This document shows positions 45,115 through 56,275 of a stretch of DNA of 64,000 nt, piece after piece; position 1 is the first letter of the stretch, and each line of letters opens with the position of its first letter. Source of the DNA: Mariannaea sp. PMI_226 (Eukaryota > Ascomycota > Sordariomycetes > Hypocreales > Nectriaceae); NCBI GenBank assembly GCA_024336345.1, contig JANFOG010000014.1, positions 620,001-684,000 on the forward strand, given 5' to 3'. The notes beneath the pieces were generated by a model. It searched no databases. It was not told the DNA's origin and saw only the letters and a program-made list of their open reading frames with translations. Position numbers and translations under genes: made by a program.

Positions 45115-45787
45115 GAAATTCATTGGAAGCTTTTTTTTCTCCAATTCCCTGAGCACTTATTCCTTCGGGTAATGCCAAAGCAATTCTTCATAGTAAGCGT
45201 ATTCACTCTCTCGAACAGAGCTTCGACAGAAGGCATTAGGGTGGCCAATATTGATGGGTTTGGGACTAGCTCTCTAGAACAGAGATATGGAATGTCAATA
45301 GGTGACAATCAATGCTCTATGGAGTCCGTAACACTTGGAGTGAATGTGTAAGTGACATACATGTTGGAGAATATGGTGGAGGGGGCTCATTTGCTTCTAG
45401 ATTTAAGACAGACCACATCCTGAACCCCGGCTCAGACTGGATCACCATCAGCTTAGCCTAGCTCACTCCCGGCTCAGGGAAGCACAGGCTAAAGCAGCCA
45501 TCGCTCAGTTCCAAGGAGGAAAGGGGAATTTATGGGTGTGGGTTTTGGGGTCGTGCATATGCTGTAATTGATTACAGGCTTGGTGATGTGGCTGAGTCTC
45601 ATTGAAACACCATCAACATGGTGCTAGTGCGACTGTATGGAGGATGAGTCTGGGGACTGCGCAAATTTCATGCATACAGGAGCATTCTTATGTATATACG
45701 TCAATAGTATTAATTAAATCATCTACGGGACGACCCGAGACAAGCTGCATTTATCATCCAGTTGCTCTCACAAGCACAAAAGCTTGT
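45115..45787. other. convergent 3' spacer
   Basis: 673 bp between the oxidase and the carrier 3' ends. No gene was seen. Confidence 0.5.
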
Positions 45788-47448
45788 CTATAGCAAGTAT
45801 CTATAGTCTGGCGAGAGGTCACCCATTTCGGCTTTCTCATCTTCCGTCATGTTTGCACCTGCTGGGTTCTCATCCCTTTCCTTGTTTTGCATCATACAAG
45901 CAATACCATACGTGATGCAGGCAATGATGGAGAGAATGGTAAAGGAAATGCAGATGGAGTATCCGGGGATGAATTTTGGTGAATCCTTCTTGAGGAACGC
46001 GTAGACGGCAATGATGCCACCAATGTTTCCGAAACCAACCTGCCAGGCACTGCCCACGGCTCGTCGGTGGTGACCTCCGAGGTTCATGTTGAACCAACAT
46101 ACAATGACAGGCATAGCCGTGTACACGCCGCTGGTGACCAAGAATAAAGCACCGTATTGAACGTGGTTGTTGTCGTGTACATGAATGAGAATAGCGAATC
46201 CGACAATGGAGACGCAGATTGCCACAATGGCGAAAGCGAACCGATGTCGCATCTTATCCGACAGGAAGGCGATGCACATGGAGAATCCAAAAGATGCAGC
46301 CCAAGGAGGCACACTGTACAGCTGGGTCTGAATGGGGCCATATCCATAAGTCTGCAGGATTCCTGGCGCAAAGTAGGCGTAGCCATAGGCGGGGACAATG
46401 AGACCAAAGTACATGAAGCCGCCAAGGATGACCTTGTAGTCTTTGAAAACCTTGCCGACGTCCTTGAGTGTGATCTTCCTCTCGGCGCTGGCGCGGCCCT
46501 GGTCAGCTTGGAGGCGTGCAGCAACAAACTCCTTTTCCTCCTTGGTGAGCCACTTGGACTCTTCGGGGAAGTCTGGAAGCAGGAAGAAGAAGAAGAAGCT
46601 GACAAAGACAGTCAGGGAGCCCTCGAGAATGAAGATCCATCGCCAACCCTGGTACCCTCTCAAGCCGTCCATCTTGCCAATGGCGGCGGCGAGAAGTCCA
46701 CCGAAAGCGCCAGCGAGTGTGGTACTGTTGAAGAAGAAGGAGTATCGTCGCTGTGCTTCGTGGCGGCGGTACCACATACCAATCAAATAGAAGGCTGTGA
46801 CGGAATTGGTCAGTTTTGCGTCGCGGATATCCGGTGGAATGTGAATATGATAGAAACTCACCTCCCGGGAACATGCCCGTCTCGAAAAGCCCAAGGAAGA
46901 AACGGGTGGCGACCAAGCCACTGTAATTCTTGACAAGTCCTTGCATGATGGTTGTAAACCCAAACAAGAACATGTTCAGGCTCAGCCATACGTGAGGGCG
47001 GAAGCGCTTCAGTAGGATGTTGGACGGAATTTCGAAGATGACATAGGGTACGAAAAAGACGACGAGTGCATTGTTGTAAAGATTTCCATCTAGGCCGAGC
47101 TCCTTGGATAACCCAAAGACGTTTGCGTTTGCAATGTTGACTCGATCTGAGAGTAAAGTACAAATGTTAGCCTGCTTCTTGACTGGATAGGAATCCATTG
47201 ACCCCCAAATTGAAGTGTAGGTTTCTAGAGGACTTACCAAGGAACGCAAGGAGGTACATGATGCAAAGGAAAGGCACCACATGAAAGTCAATCTTCGCAA
47301 GAAGCTTGCGCTCTGTCGTATGAGGAGGACATTGAACCTCGACTCCCTCAGTGAAGATGACTTTACCGAGAGATTCCTGGTGCTCTGGATCGGCCGAGGG
47401 CGACAGCGAGTCGCCAGGGGCCTTTTCGTCGCCAAATCCAGCGGCCAT
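45788..47448 (-). CDS. MFS transporter, allantoate permease-like (ACS family)
   Basis: Three exons on the minus strand: 47448-47238, 47146-46862 and 46794-45788 (introns 91 and 67 bp), about 500 residues. Twelve helices are predicted. DRVNIANANVFGLSKELGLDGNLYN, FFVPYVIFEIPSNILLKRF and GLFETGMFPGAFYLIGMWYRR (joined across intron 2) are typical of the anion:cation symporter family with Dal5/Tna1-like members. These import organic anions such as allantoate, nicotinate or dipeptides. Next to a D-amino-acid oxidase, a nitrogen-source role is plausible. A long antisense frame at 46157-46933 is only its shadow. Confidence 0.92.
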
Positions 47449-49444
47449 TGTGTATTGAGTCCTGGTCTTGTATCCTTCAGAAGATTGAATTTATTTCTTT
47501 GGAGAATTTTGTCCGACACGTACACCAGGCTTGAAGGAAAAGGGAAAAGATTCCAGTCAAGAGGTTCTGTCTCGGAGTGCACGAGCAAGGATACAAATAG
47601 TTTTCCCCCCAGTCGCGCAAAGTGACACAGACAGGGTCACACTCAGGGTTGACACGAAGCTACCATAATTTGTCTCCTCTTCTATACCCACCGGGGGTAA
47701 CCATGAAAACCTCACTTTGCCATGCAGATCACTCTAAACAGAGTACTTTGTCAGAGACCGAGGTCGGTTGAGTCACCCCCTGCCCATGGGTTGTTCATCC
47801 TGTGGATGGAAATTGATCCACGAGTGCCGGCGATCACTTACGCTTTAGGATTAGATGCCCCCACGAGCCAACCCCGCAAACAGAAGACTAGGTCGGTTGT
47901 CGACCTCGGGATTGGGTCTTAATTGATGCTGGTAAGGCGTTAAAGTTCGTCAGGGACCGCGAAAAGTTCTTCTTTCTGTTGCAGGTAATAAGCCGAAGGA
48001 GGGGAGAGAGACAGTCGGCAAATCCAACATGACTTATTACGTGAGCATACAGGGGCCAAGATCAAACCCATTGAGACAAAAATCCTTTTCCCTATCTCAG
48101 TAGAATCCTTTCTATGTCATCACTGACGTGTACAATGGGATTTTCGCCTTGCGTGGATGATCTCGAGTCGAACTTTCTGTAGAGGGATTTGCCGAGACCT
48201 TTGAATGTTTGCGCCCGGGATTAAACGGGATTTACTACATATGGGTATGTAATAACCGAAGGCTGCTCCCGCCACCTTATTATCCGCGGTGGTGTGTACG
48301 AGGTCGGATCCGAAAAAAGCTGAGGCAAAGCTACCAAAGCAAGAGAACAGTAGATGTCCGACGACTCATGGATTGGAGTATCAAACAACGACACCTTTCT
48401 ACAACGAGGAAAGCTTGAATGCCCAGAATGCCAAGATCATACCGGAGACTTATGCCCGTTCTGCATTCCGTACATATTCCGCCTCAGCCTAGCATCAGAC
48501 CCCACTCGATTATAGTCATGAGGATCAATCAGAGTAGTCCACAGCGATGCCACGACTCAACACCCCGGTTTTCTCCAACCATGACTAGGAGGCCCGGCAT
48601 TTTATTGCATAATAATCAACCCCATGGGGAAGGTTGATAACAGCTGGTGAGGTGTAGAAGCGCGGAGCTCCAATAGTTGATGAGTTATTTGGACCTGTTA
48701 CGACTGGGTCATGTAGTGTACACCACCGTTAATTACCTTGATTTGTGGATAGATAGATATAGTGTAGTTTAACACATTTAATAATCAAATTGACTGATCC
48801 CTGATCCATTCCCGATAACCTCGCCTCGTGCTTTTGCAGATCTGCCGTCGCATCACCTGTGAGATCCTCGAATGATCTTCAAGCATGGGCCCGCCGCTGA
48901 AGAGACATGGCCCTCAATCATAACGTTGAAAGAAACGGTCGAAGAAGAAGAAAAAACCACGAATCATTGACACCCTAAGGTTTACGTAGTACGGCTGCAA
49001 CATCTGGAGTATCACTTGGACAGGCGATTCCCCCGCACCACAAACTAGATAGTCTGCGGACTAGATGCGGGGAGGGGGATCTTAGGTTTCTCCAACGGGA
49101 TAGGAATTGGAGCTTGATATCGAGTGCTTATTGCCACGGGGCACCCGTCTTCCCGTCTTTGTGTCGCATTGGGGTAAGATTTGTAAGATTGTAAGACCAT
49201 CTAAATAATTAGTTCCAATCTCGAAGAAATTCGGGTTTGAAGCGAAGCGCGAGACAAATAGAGAGACACTTTCACATAGCGCACGCCCTTCACTTAACAT
49301 CGCATCCAATGATAATTCGATATTTGGCCTAAAACACATGACGTCACCCAGTAAACTCCGCTCGTATCTCCATGATTCACCGGCTGGTTTGGAACAACGT
49401 GAAGGTTGCAAACTAAACAACTTCAATCCCTGAATACATGACAC
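47449..49444. other. intergenic region, 2.0 kb
   Basis: Divergent spacer between the carrier and a methyltransferase gene. Several short frames exist but none looks coding. No RNA or mobile element was recognised. Confidence 0.45.
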
Positions 49445-50365
49445 ATGGCATCTACAAATCCCACAGAGCATAACAGATACGCCCCTGGCTGGCGCACCTC
49501 CCAGGTGAGGCATCATGAATGGCGAACCGCTGAGAATAGCGCGGCATACTTGCTGCCACGCCTTCAAGCTATGGCCCAGGAGAAGCCTCAGCTGAAGCTG
49601 CTAGACGTTGGCGCCGGCCCGGGGACCATTTCCGCGTCGTTGGCAAAGTACATTCCCGAGGGAGAAGTCCTAGCTACAGATTTATCCGACGAGATCCTAG
49701 ATCGTGCAAGGGATTACGCGGATACCCACGGCGTAACCAACATCAAGTTCCAGAAGGCCAGCGTTTTCGAGCTCCCCTTCCCAGACGCGTCGTTCGACAT
49801 CACCCACGCGCACCAGGTGCTTTGTCACTTGGATGCCCCCGTGGATGCGGTACGTGAGATGCTTCGTGTGACTCGACCTGGCGGACTCATCGCTCTTCGT
49901 GAGAGTGTGATGGGTTTGTGGGCTATCTGGCCAGAGATGCCGCCTCTGTTGCAGTTTGCAGACATGAGTGAGAAAATCATAGCTGCAAACGGGGGTCACC
50001 CTACCGGTGGACGCGAGCTGTTGTCTTGGGTGCTTAAAGCCGGCGTCGATCGCGAGGACATTGTGATGAGCTTCGGCACATGGTGCTACAGTCAGCCCGA
50101 GGATAAGGCAGTTTGGGGTAAGCTACGGCTCATAGTTTTTACTTGACTAATACCCCAGGAAAATGGTTATGACTGACTCGTGCGAGCAGCCGATGCCATG
50201 TCGCAGAGACTCAGGGATGGCCAAATGCGGAGCAAAGCGATCGAGCTAGGAATCGCGACAGAAGATGAAATTGAGGAAATGATCAAAGCTTGGGATGAAT
50301 GGAGCAGAACGGATGATGCTACCTTAGGAATTATGAATGGAGAAGCATTGGTTACGAAGAAATAG
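49445..50365 (+). CDS. class I SAM-dependent methyltransferase (UbiE-like)
   Basis: Two exons, 49445-50117 and 50190-50365 (72-bp intron), about 282 residues. Motif I LLDVGAGPGT (52-61), acidic motif II VLATDLSDEIL, then FPDASFDITHAHQVLCHLDAP and MLRVTRPGGLIALRE cover the SAM-binding Rossmann fold of Methyltransf_11/25-type enzymes. The C-terminus is helical and charged. Such stand-alone enzymes methylate small molecules, often in secondary metabolism. The acceptor is unknown. Confidence 0.9.
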
Positions 50366-50814
50366 TTGGAAAGATGTCTCATCTCACAAGATAATTCATA
50401 TGCCCTTTGGACAACAACGAGAGTTTGCAACCTTATGTCTCTACACTAACACGGCTTCGTCCCGCCTATACGCCTGCAAAGTCGGATCAAGCGTCACAAG
50501 AGGTCGTATTACCCCCATATGTTCTCTCTACTCACACACTACGGAAATTCTGCACCAGAGTGAAACAGGTTTGGTGTATTGTTTTTGAGGACAAGGGTAG
50601 CGCATCCAGCTATCAGTTTATAGCGATATCACGTCAGATTTCGAGCTAGTAGCCAAGGGTGAAGTATAGTCGTTACACCAATTGCATGATAGTTTATTTA
50701 ACAAATATTGATTTCACAGAATGAGAGTTATTGAATTTAGTAACCCACGGCTCGACACCATTTTATATATCCGACCGCCAATATCCGCCAACCTCGGAAG
50801 ATGTTTCTCGTTGC
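50366..50814. other. convergent 3' spacer
   Basis: 449 bp with no recognisable feature. Confidence 0.45.
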
Positions 50815-51318
50815 TCAGAGCGAAATACCGAGCAAGCTACCGATGATCAACAGAATCTTAAGTAGGAGAGTCATCTTTTGGTAGGTTCGCTTCAGCTTCA
50901 TTTCCTTGAGCCTCCATTCCCCATCGACTAGCTTCCAGGTTTCATGGTAAAAGCCACCACCTCTGATCTCACCCCAGGAGCCTAGAACTTTGGACATGAG
51001 TTGATCTTCAAAGGCGAAGACTGCCTTTACCTCATCGGGGGCCACTTGCTCAAAGTCTCCAGGGCAGAAATTGTGCAAGGTGTCTAGTGGTGCGAAGAAC
51101 TTGGCAAAGAAGGCGGCTGTTGCCTTGGTCGAGTCGAATGCCAGTGTCTGTTTGCCAACGACGAAAAGATTGTCATCTTTGTCATAGAAGCTGAAGCGTG
51201 CATCGGGAAGCGCAATTTCCTGCTCAAACTTCTCGAGTTGTTTTGTGTCTGCATATCGGCAGTAGCGAGCCTTGAGGCATGTGATTGCCTGAGCGACTTC
51301 GGGAGCAGGAGGCGCCAT
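50815..51318 (-). CDS. SnoaL-like protein with hydrophobic C-terminal tail, paralog A
   Basis: Intronless, 167 residues from the ATG at 51318, chosen because it aligns with the start of the paralog at 59258 (MAPPAPEVAQAI versus MSQVTPEVAQAI). The 33 bp of extra open frame upstream (ATG at 51351) could be an N-terminal extension. The NTF2/SnoaL-type cone fold is suggested by YCRYADTKQLEKFEQEIALPDARF and WGEIRGGGFYHETWKLVDGEWRLKEMKLKR. The last ~20 residues (MTLLLKILLIIGSLLGISL) follow a basic stretch and look like a tail anchor. SnoaL-like proteins include cyclases and dehydratases of small molecules; the reaction here is unknown. Confidence 0.8.
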   Translation of the reverse strand: MAPPAPEVAQAITCLKARYCRYADTKQLEKFEQEIALPDARFSFYDKDDNLFVVGKQTLAFDSTKATAAFFAKFFAPLDTLHNFCPGDFEQVAPDEVKAVFAFEDQLMSKVLGSWGEIRGGGFYHETWKLVDGEWRLKEMKLKRTYQKMTLLLKILLIIGSLLGISL

Positions 51319-52510
51319 CGAAAAGGAGGGTGCTGATGCGAATCTGTCCAATGGGAAGGTCCAATGGGAAGGGAGATTGGAAAAACCAGTATATATGGAT
51401 GGAACTGGATAGCAGAATTTGAGGAAATATACTGCTGGTTGAAGACCTAGCTATGATGAAGTCTTTGTTGATGAACGGTGAGCTGTACAAAGATAGACGA
51501 GACGTAAGCACGAATACTAGATCAACAAATTGGAGGAGAGCTTGCGAAGAATGTTGAGGATGACCCGCATTTAATAGCCAATCACCTGGAGCATATTTTC
51601 AGCTAGGAAAAAGCAATGACATCTCTGCTGATGACGGAAGTCCCCAGTATCAATAAACGATAAATATCAGAATCTAGGACATATTTTTAGACATAGACGC
51701 TGTGGTCTACTTCTCTAACTCCTATATAGGTATGTGCTTTGGATGACATTTTTTGGTTCAGTGGAGAGAGTGGATCATGGACTGAACCCGCAGATCATCC
51801 CATGTCACTTTGATCAACGGGGAACAGAAGGCCGGCACAGGCCACTGATCACATCAATGAAGGCAAACTTCATGGAGAAGGAATATCTTGTCTTAAATTT
51901 ATGTATGATTTCGTGATATTTATAGGACGTGCATCCTGTAGGAAATGAGGTGGAAGGGAGATCGCACAACATCCATCTGCAGGGGTGTGTGCAAAGAATC
52001 TCAAAATGCCATTGTGTACATTCGAGACATGGTCCTTGCCCATGATATACTTAGAAATGGAATTTTGATTCAGTATCCAACACCAGTTCACATATCGGGC
52101 TGAATATTTCTCCGGGTACTGCGAAAAATCACTAATACAAGAAGCAATGAGGCGACTCTCCTCGATCAATACCTTCAAATACCTTCAATTAGTCCTGCGC
52201 TTGCGACTGTAGGGTGGATAGGGAGAGGAAATGCGATAAGTAGCATTGTACTGTGCGACTGCTTGACATAGTTTCAACACAGTAGATAGAAAACTAAATC
52301 TATATGAACTGAAGCTGGAAATTTCACCCCCTTTCTCCTTATCAAAATATGTAGGGTCATCATCTGGCACGGACACCGCCGGAGTAAATCAGCAATACAA
52401 TCAACATCTCAGTCAAGTCTCTCTTTCGGGCATGGTATTAGTCTGGTGTAACACGCTCTACGCGAAACAAAAAAGGGAATCCATCCTCGTAAGATGGCAA
52501 ATCAGATACT
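51319..52510. other. intergenic region, 1.2 kb
   Basis: Contains the TATA box of paralog A (51389-51395). Otherwise no gene or repeat was recognised up to the tRNA pair. Confidence 0.45.
51389..51395 (-). promoter_or_regulatory. TATA box of SnoaL-like paralog A
   Basis: TATATAC on the minus strand, about 70 bp before the ATG at 51318. Confidence 0.4.
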
Positions 52511-52591
52511 GCGTGATCTGGGAATCGAACCCAGGGCTCCCCGACGCTGCTCGGATGGCAACGGAGAATTTTACCACTAAACCAATCACGC
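52511..52591 (-). tRNA. tRNA-Gly(GCC), intron-containing, copy 1
   Basis: Minus strand. Acceptor stem GCGTGAT pairs with ATCACGC; D-arm around AGTGGTA; anticodon stem CTCCG pairs with CGGGG (one G-U pair); loop TTGCCA with anticodon GCC. An 11-base intron follows position 37 (TCCGAGCAGCG). T-arm is CTGGG/TTCGATT/CCCAG, which also contains the Pol III B box. Without the intron the length is 70 nt, fitting tRNA-Gly. CCA is not encoded, as usual in eukaryotes. Confidence 0.92.
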
Positions 52592-52607
52592 TGATGATGG
52601 TGTCGAT

Positions 52608-52688
52608 GCGTGATCTGGGAATCGAACCCAGGGCTCCCCGACGCTGCTCGAATGGCAACGGAGAATTTTACCACTAAACCAATCACGC
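52608..52688 (-). tRNA. tRNA-Gly(GCC), intron-containing, copy 2
   Basis: Same fold as copy 1 and identical except for one base, which falls in the intron (TTCGAGCAGCG). The two genes are head-to-tail with only 16 bp between them, so they arose by local duplication. Because this copy lies upstream on the minus strand, read-through into copy 1 is possible. Confidence 0.92.
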
Positions 52689-53162
52689 TCGTTTTGATGT
52701 CTTGCAGCCCTCGATGTGGAGGTTCAAGATGCCTCGCGATGATCGGGAGGCAATCGTAAATGTTCCTTCATGGAAACGGCTGACCAAGGTATGAAGTTGG
52801 ATGCTATTGGTATAGCGTACTCATTTTTAATTGGAAATAGATGCATCACTCAATGGGAGAAAAAGAACAACAGATCGCGAAATGGAAAATGTCTAGAAAC
52901 TACCGTTGACGTGTTTAGCGAATGCGAGATTGAGCGGATGCGAGAGAGAGTGACCCGGGATGGCCGGCGACAGGACAGAGCTGAGGTGATGGAAAGCGGG
53001 GGGACATCGCGCCAGGCTGCTACCCATCCGGATTGGAGGTCTTTGTATGACGGAGTGCATTTATACAACTACATATGTGCTACGTAAATAGTTTTGAGCC
53101 TCCTTCTCCTTACCTATCTGTGTCGATATAGCCATTCTTAGTCTGTACATTATTCATTTAGT
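52689..53162. other. intergenic region upstream of the MBL-fold gene
   Basis: 474 bp. A 105-codon plus-strand frame (52770-53087) is Arg/Glu-rich and without a domain pattern; I do not call it. Confidence 0.4.
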
Positions 53163-54320
53163 ATGTCGAATACCATCACTGTAACTCAGTGTCCCAGAGA
53201 TACACCGCTCCAACCACCAGAACATTGGGTCGGAAACCCCCCAACAAGATTCAGAAACCCATGGCCATCTTTTCGGCAAAAACACAGTTTGGTAGACATT
53301 TTGCGAGTGAGGTTCAGCCCCGACAGACGCTTTGTTCCAGTGCCCGAAGATAGCAGCGAGCTCGTCAGCGTCCAAACTCCGGACTGGGGAAGTGGCAAGT
53401 ATGGCATGAAGGTCACTTGGATCGGACACGCTAGCTTCTTCGTTGAAACTGCAGCTACAGAAAATCAGGAACGAGGCGTCAGAATACTTCTGGATCCCGT
53501 ATTTTGCGACCGTATGGGTCCCACGACATTTCTTGGGCCGAAACGGTTTTTAAACCCCCCATGCCGGTTGGAAGACGTGCCCGAGGTGGACATCGTATGC
53601 ATAAGTCATAATCATTACGACCATCTAGACCTTGATACAATCAAGAAGCTTTATTTCAGTACACTTCGAGCGAGGCCCCTTCACTTCTTCTGCGGCCTAG
53701 GATCCAAAAAGTGGTTTGTGAGTTGCGGTATATTGGAGGAGCATGTAACAGAAATGGACTGGTGGGATGAGGTCGAGATCACAGTCGGTGATGCGAGATC
53801 TCTTAGACTGGCTTGCACCCCTAGCCAGCACTTGAGCAGAAGAGGGGCGTGGGATGACTGCCAGATGCTGTGGTGCTCCTGGGTCATCGAGGAACTTGAC
53901 TCAAGTGACAAGAGGAAGCTCTTCTTTGCTGGTGATACAGGCTACCGTTCCATTACAGAGGACGACATTGCTACAGGAAGAGATGTAGCTAAGCTTTCTA
54001 GATGTCCAGCATTTTCAGAAATAGGCGAAAAATACGGCCCGTTCGACCTGGCACTCCTACCAATCGGCTGCTTCAACCCTCGAGCTTTCATGTCCGGCGT
54101 CCACTGCTCACCTGAAGATTCTATCGAAATCCACAAGGATATCAAAAGCAAAAGGAGTTTAGGCATGCACTATGGCACTGTGAGGGGAGGTCTCAGCGCT
54201 CAGTATGAAGATGTGCGGGATCCGCCAAGAAGGTGGAAGGAAGCATGTGAGGCGAGCGGGTTGAAGTGGAATGAGGAGATTTTCCTTTGCAACATTGGCG
54301 AGACTGTTGTTATTGCATGA
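53163..54320 (+). CDS. NAPE-PLD-type metallo-beta-lactamase-fold hydrolase
   Basis: Intronless, 385 residues. The metal-binding HxHxDH motif is SHNHYDHLD (H149, H151, D153, H154). Further ligands are likely in FFAGDTGY (Asp) and GMHYGT (His), and VTWIGHASFFVE and LLDPVFCDRMGPT complete the lactamase_B_2 core. N-acyl-phosphatidylethanolamine phospholipase D family members release N-acylethanolamines from membrane lipids. Fungal homologs are common and mostly untested, so the lipid substrate is inferred. The PTRFRNPWPS stretch near the N-terminus is typical of the family. Confidence 0.9.
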   Translation: MSNTITVTQCPRDTPLQPPEHWVGNPPTRFRNPWPSFRQKHSLVDILRVRFSPDRRFVPVPEDSSELVSVQTPDWGSGKYGMKVTWIGHASFFVETAATENQERGVRILLDPVFCDRMGPTTFLGPKRFLNPPCRLEDVPEVDIVCISHNHYDHLDLDTIKKLYFSTLRARPLHFFCGLGSKKWFVSCGILEEHVTEMDWWDEVEITVGDARSLRLACTPSQHLSRRGAWDDCQMLWCSWVIEELDSSDKRKLFFAGDTGYRSITEDDIATGRDVAKLSRCPAFSEIGEKYGPFDLALLPIGCFNPRAFMSGVHCSPEDSIEIHKDIKSKRSLGMHYGTVRGGLSAQYEDVRDPPRRWKEACEASGLKWNEEIFLCNIGETVVIA

Positions 54321-55081
54321 GAGGTCACAGCGGCATTTTCTTGTTGCTAATTTTTATTGTGAAGTTACTTCCGTACTTGTTTCCAGACTTTTATCACTGA
54401 TATGTGCGAGTGGTGGTTCGATGATGTTCGATTTATGAGGCACGATTTTGCAAAAGTGATGATCGAGGTTTTGCTAGATACTGCCTCATTACGAGGTTAT
54501 TCAAGTACTTAATTCTTAATTAATTAGTTAATTCTTTTAGATATTGATTATTCGCCGTTGGCGGCTCTGAACTTAACATTTTTATATCTTCATTTTTCTA
54601 TCTACCATCTTACCTCCTACTGATTTCCTTTTATTTCCGAAATCCTTTCTTCCATTACATCAAAGATTTATATAAAACGCTGAAAACTACGGCGCAGACA
54701 TACTAGAAGCAACACTTCGCTTATCTTAACCCTAACCCTCAATAGGATTGACTACAGACTGTGTCAACTTTGGCTTCATGGCTGTGTACTATATTCAGCA
54801 ACTAAGGATTCTGCAGGAATTGGACAGGTCTCAAGTGAATTGATAATAATTATGCAACTTCTGAGATAGCACTTATTAACTCCAGAGCAATTGAAAATAT
54901 GGTCATGCAGGACTCGTCCTTGCTCGAGTTTTGTTAAATCCTCCCTGACTGTTCCTCTTGATGTAGCCTCAATGGATCCAACCCCCCAAGATGTTGGCCC
55001 GAAATCGTAAGTTTTAATGCTTCTATAACCTCATATGGGGAATGCCTTCCTTAGGAACTGGATTGGCTGTTTAGCCCATCG
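54321..55081. other. convergent 3' spacer, AT-rich
   Basis: 761 bp, no gene. An AT-rich stretch at 54500-54680 and a two-unit telomere-like string (TTAACCCTAACCC, 54726-54738) are the only visible features. Confidence 0.45.
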
Positions 55082-56275
55082 TCATTGCTTCTCTAACATC
55101 TTAAATCCAAGATCAGTGTCGGCTATTGCTCGGGCAACAAGGGTCCCGTCATCGCGGCCAAAAGTTGTAAAGATTTCTTGAAGCGAGCGTGCATTGTCTG
55201 CGGGAAGGTCAAACGATCTGAAAATGAGATCTATAAACCGGTCTTGGGCCTGCAAATCGCCCAGAAGGGCATCCTGATGGCTTTGTATCAGCGGGAAACA
55301 AGCATCCTCCCCGGGCGAATCGTAATCAACCCTCCCCATGGACAGGTTCAACTCATGCCAATCGATGCGGGTAACTGAACACCCAAGTTTGTCTTTCAAG
55401 AGCTGGGGCTGTTGCCCTTGCGTCTTGTTCGTTGGCGGGAGGAAGACGACACGGCCGCCGCAATCTGCAGCGTCATATATATTCGTACGACCAGACGTCA
55501 TAAATGCAGTCCTACACTGTGACAACAAAGCCCGAGCGTGCTCTGGAGTTGTTGATGACACAAATTCGGACTGTATGCCGGCACGAACATCTTGACTAAC
55601 CAAGCATTGGAGGGGAAGATCCTCAGGGTCGCCCCGAACTTCCAGGGCAGCTTTTATAACATGCAATACAGCATTTGCATAAGCTATGTTATCGGCAACG
55701 GGAACGAATGGATTTCGTAGCCCACCAAGATTGATCAAGGTTCCTTTTCTTGGTGCTGTCATGCTAGCTTTATAATGTGGCAGCAGCGGAGGCACAAGGG
55801 CAACGTTTCGTAAGTTCTCTTGGCGGATGCGTTCTTGTACACCAACATAGTCCACTGCAATTACCTTGATCGCTGATTTCCACGGTTGAGGTACTGATGG
55901 CCATGACCAGAGCAGCTGATCAATAACAATAAGCTTGGTCGATTCAATTTTCGACACTAACTCGACAAACGGCTCGTCGACAATACTGATGGTGATAGCC
56001 GGGCGATGTAGATGATAAAGATCTTTCAGTGCCTCCTGGCCCTGGGCAGTAGAAGCATCACAATCATAGACTTTGTCCCAGGGCGGAGACGTGTTCAGTT
56101 CGAGTGAATGTTCTTGACCAATATATTCAAGTCTCGCCCCTGCTCCAGAAGAGGTAACCAGTTTGCGCAGGCTTGGTAGGATTGTGAGCGCAAGAGCACT
56201 GGGGCCATACCCAAAGGCCTCCGCATGCACCCAAATGACGGGATTTTCGTTGCATTGGAGTATTTCTAATCTCAT
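55082..56275 (-). CDS. GT-B-fold glycosyltransferase-like protein
   Basis: Intronless, 397 residues, no membrane segment. The N-terminus (VIWVHAEAFGYGPSALALTILPSLRKL) looks like the glycine-containing first strand-loop of GT-B enzymes. The C-terminal half has CRTAFMTSGRTNIYDAADCGGRVVFLPPTNKTQGQQ, resembling the nucleotide-sugar-binding loop of MurG-like and bacterial cytosylglucuronate-synthase-like transferases. The best mental match is to bacterial proteins of that kind, which together with the lack of introns raises the chance of horizontal transfer. Sugar donor and acceptor are unknown. It lies between the MBL-fold gene and a methyltransferase transcribed away from it. Confidence 0.6.
   Translation of the reverse strand: MRLEILQCNENPVIWVHAEAFGYGPSALALTILPSLRKLVTSSGAGARLEYIGQEHSLELNTSPPWDKVYDCDASTAQGQEALKDLYHLHRPAITISIVDEPFVELVSKIESTKLIVIDQLLWSWPSVPQPWKSAIKVIAVDYVGVQERIRQENLRNVALVPPLLPHYKASMTAPRKGTLINLGGLRNPFVPVADNIAYANAVLHVIKAALEVRGDPEDLPLQCLVSQDVRAGIQSEFVSSTTPEHARALLSQCRTAFMTSGRTNIYDAADCGGRVVFLPPTNKTQGQQPQLLKDKLGCSVTRIDWHELNLSMGRVDYDSPGEDACFPLIQSHQDALLGDLQAQDRFIDLIFRSFDLPADNARSLQEIFTTFGRDDGTLVARAIADTDLGFKMLEKQ

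Noticed and set aside
46157..46933. Long plus-strand open frame (258 codons) opposite the ACS carrier
   Set aside because: It is antisense to a well-supported transporter exon and has Glu/Ser-rich shadow composition with no domain.
54726..54738. Telomere-like TTAACCCTAACCC
   Set aside because: Only two repeat units inside an ordinary 3' spacer with genes on both sides; too short to support an interstitial telomere or a chromosome end.
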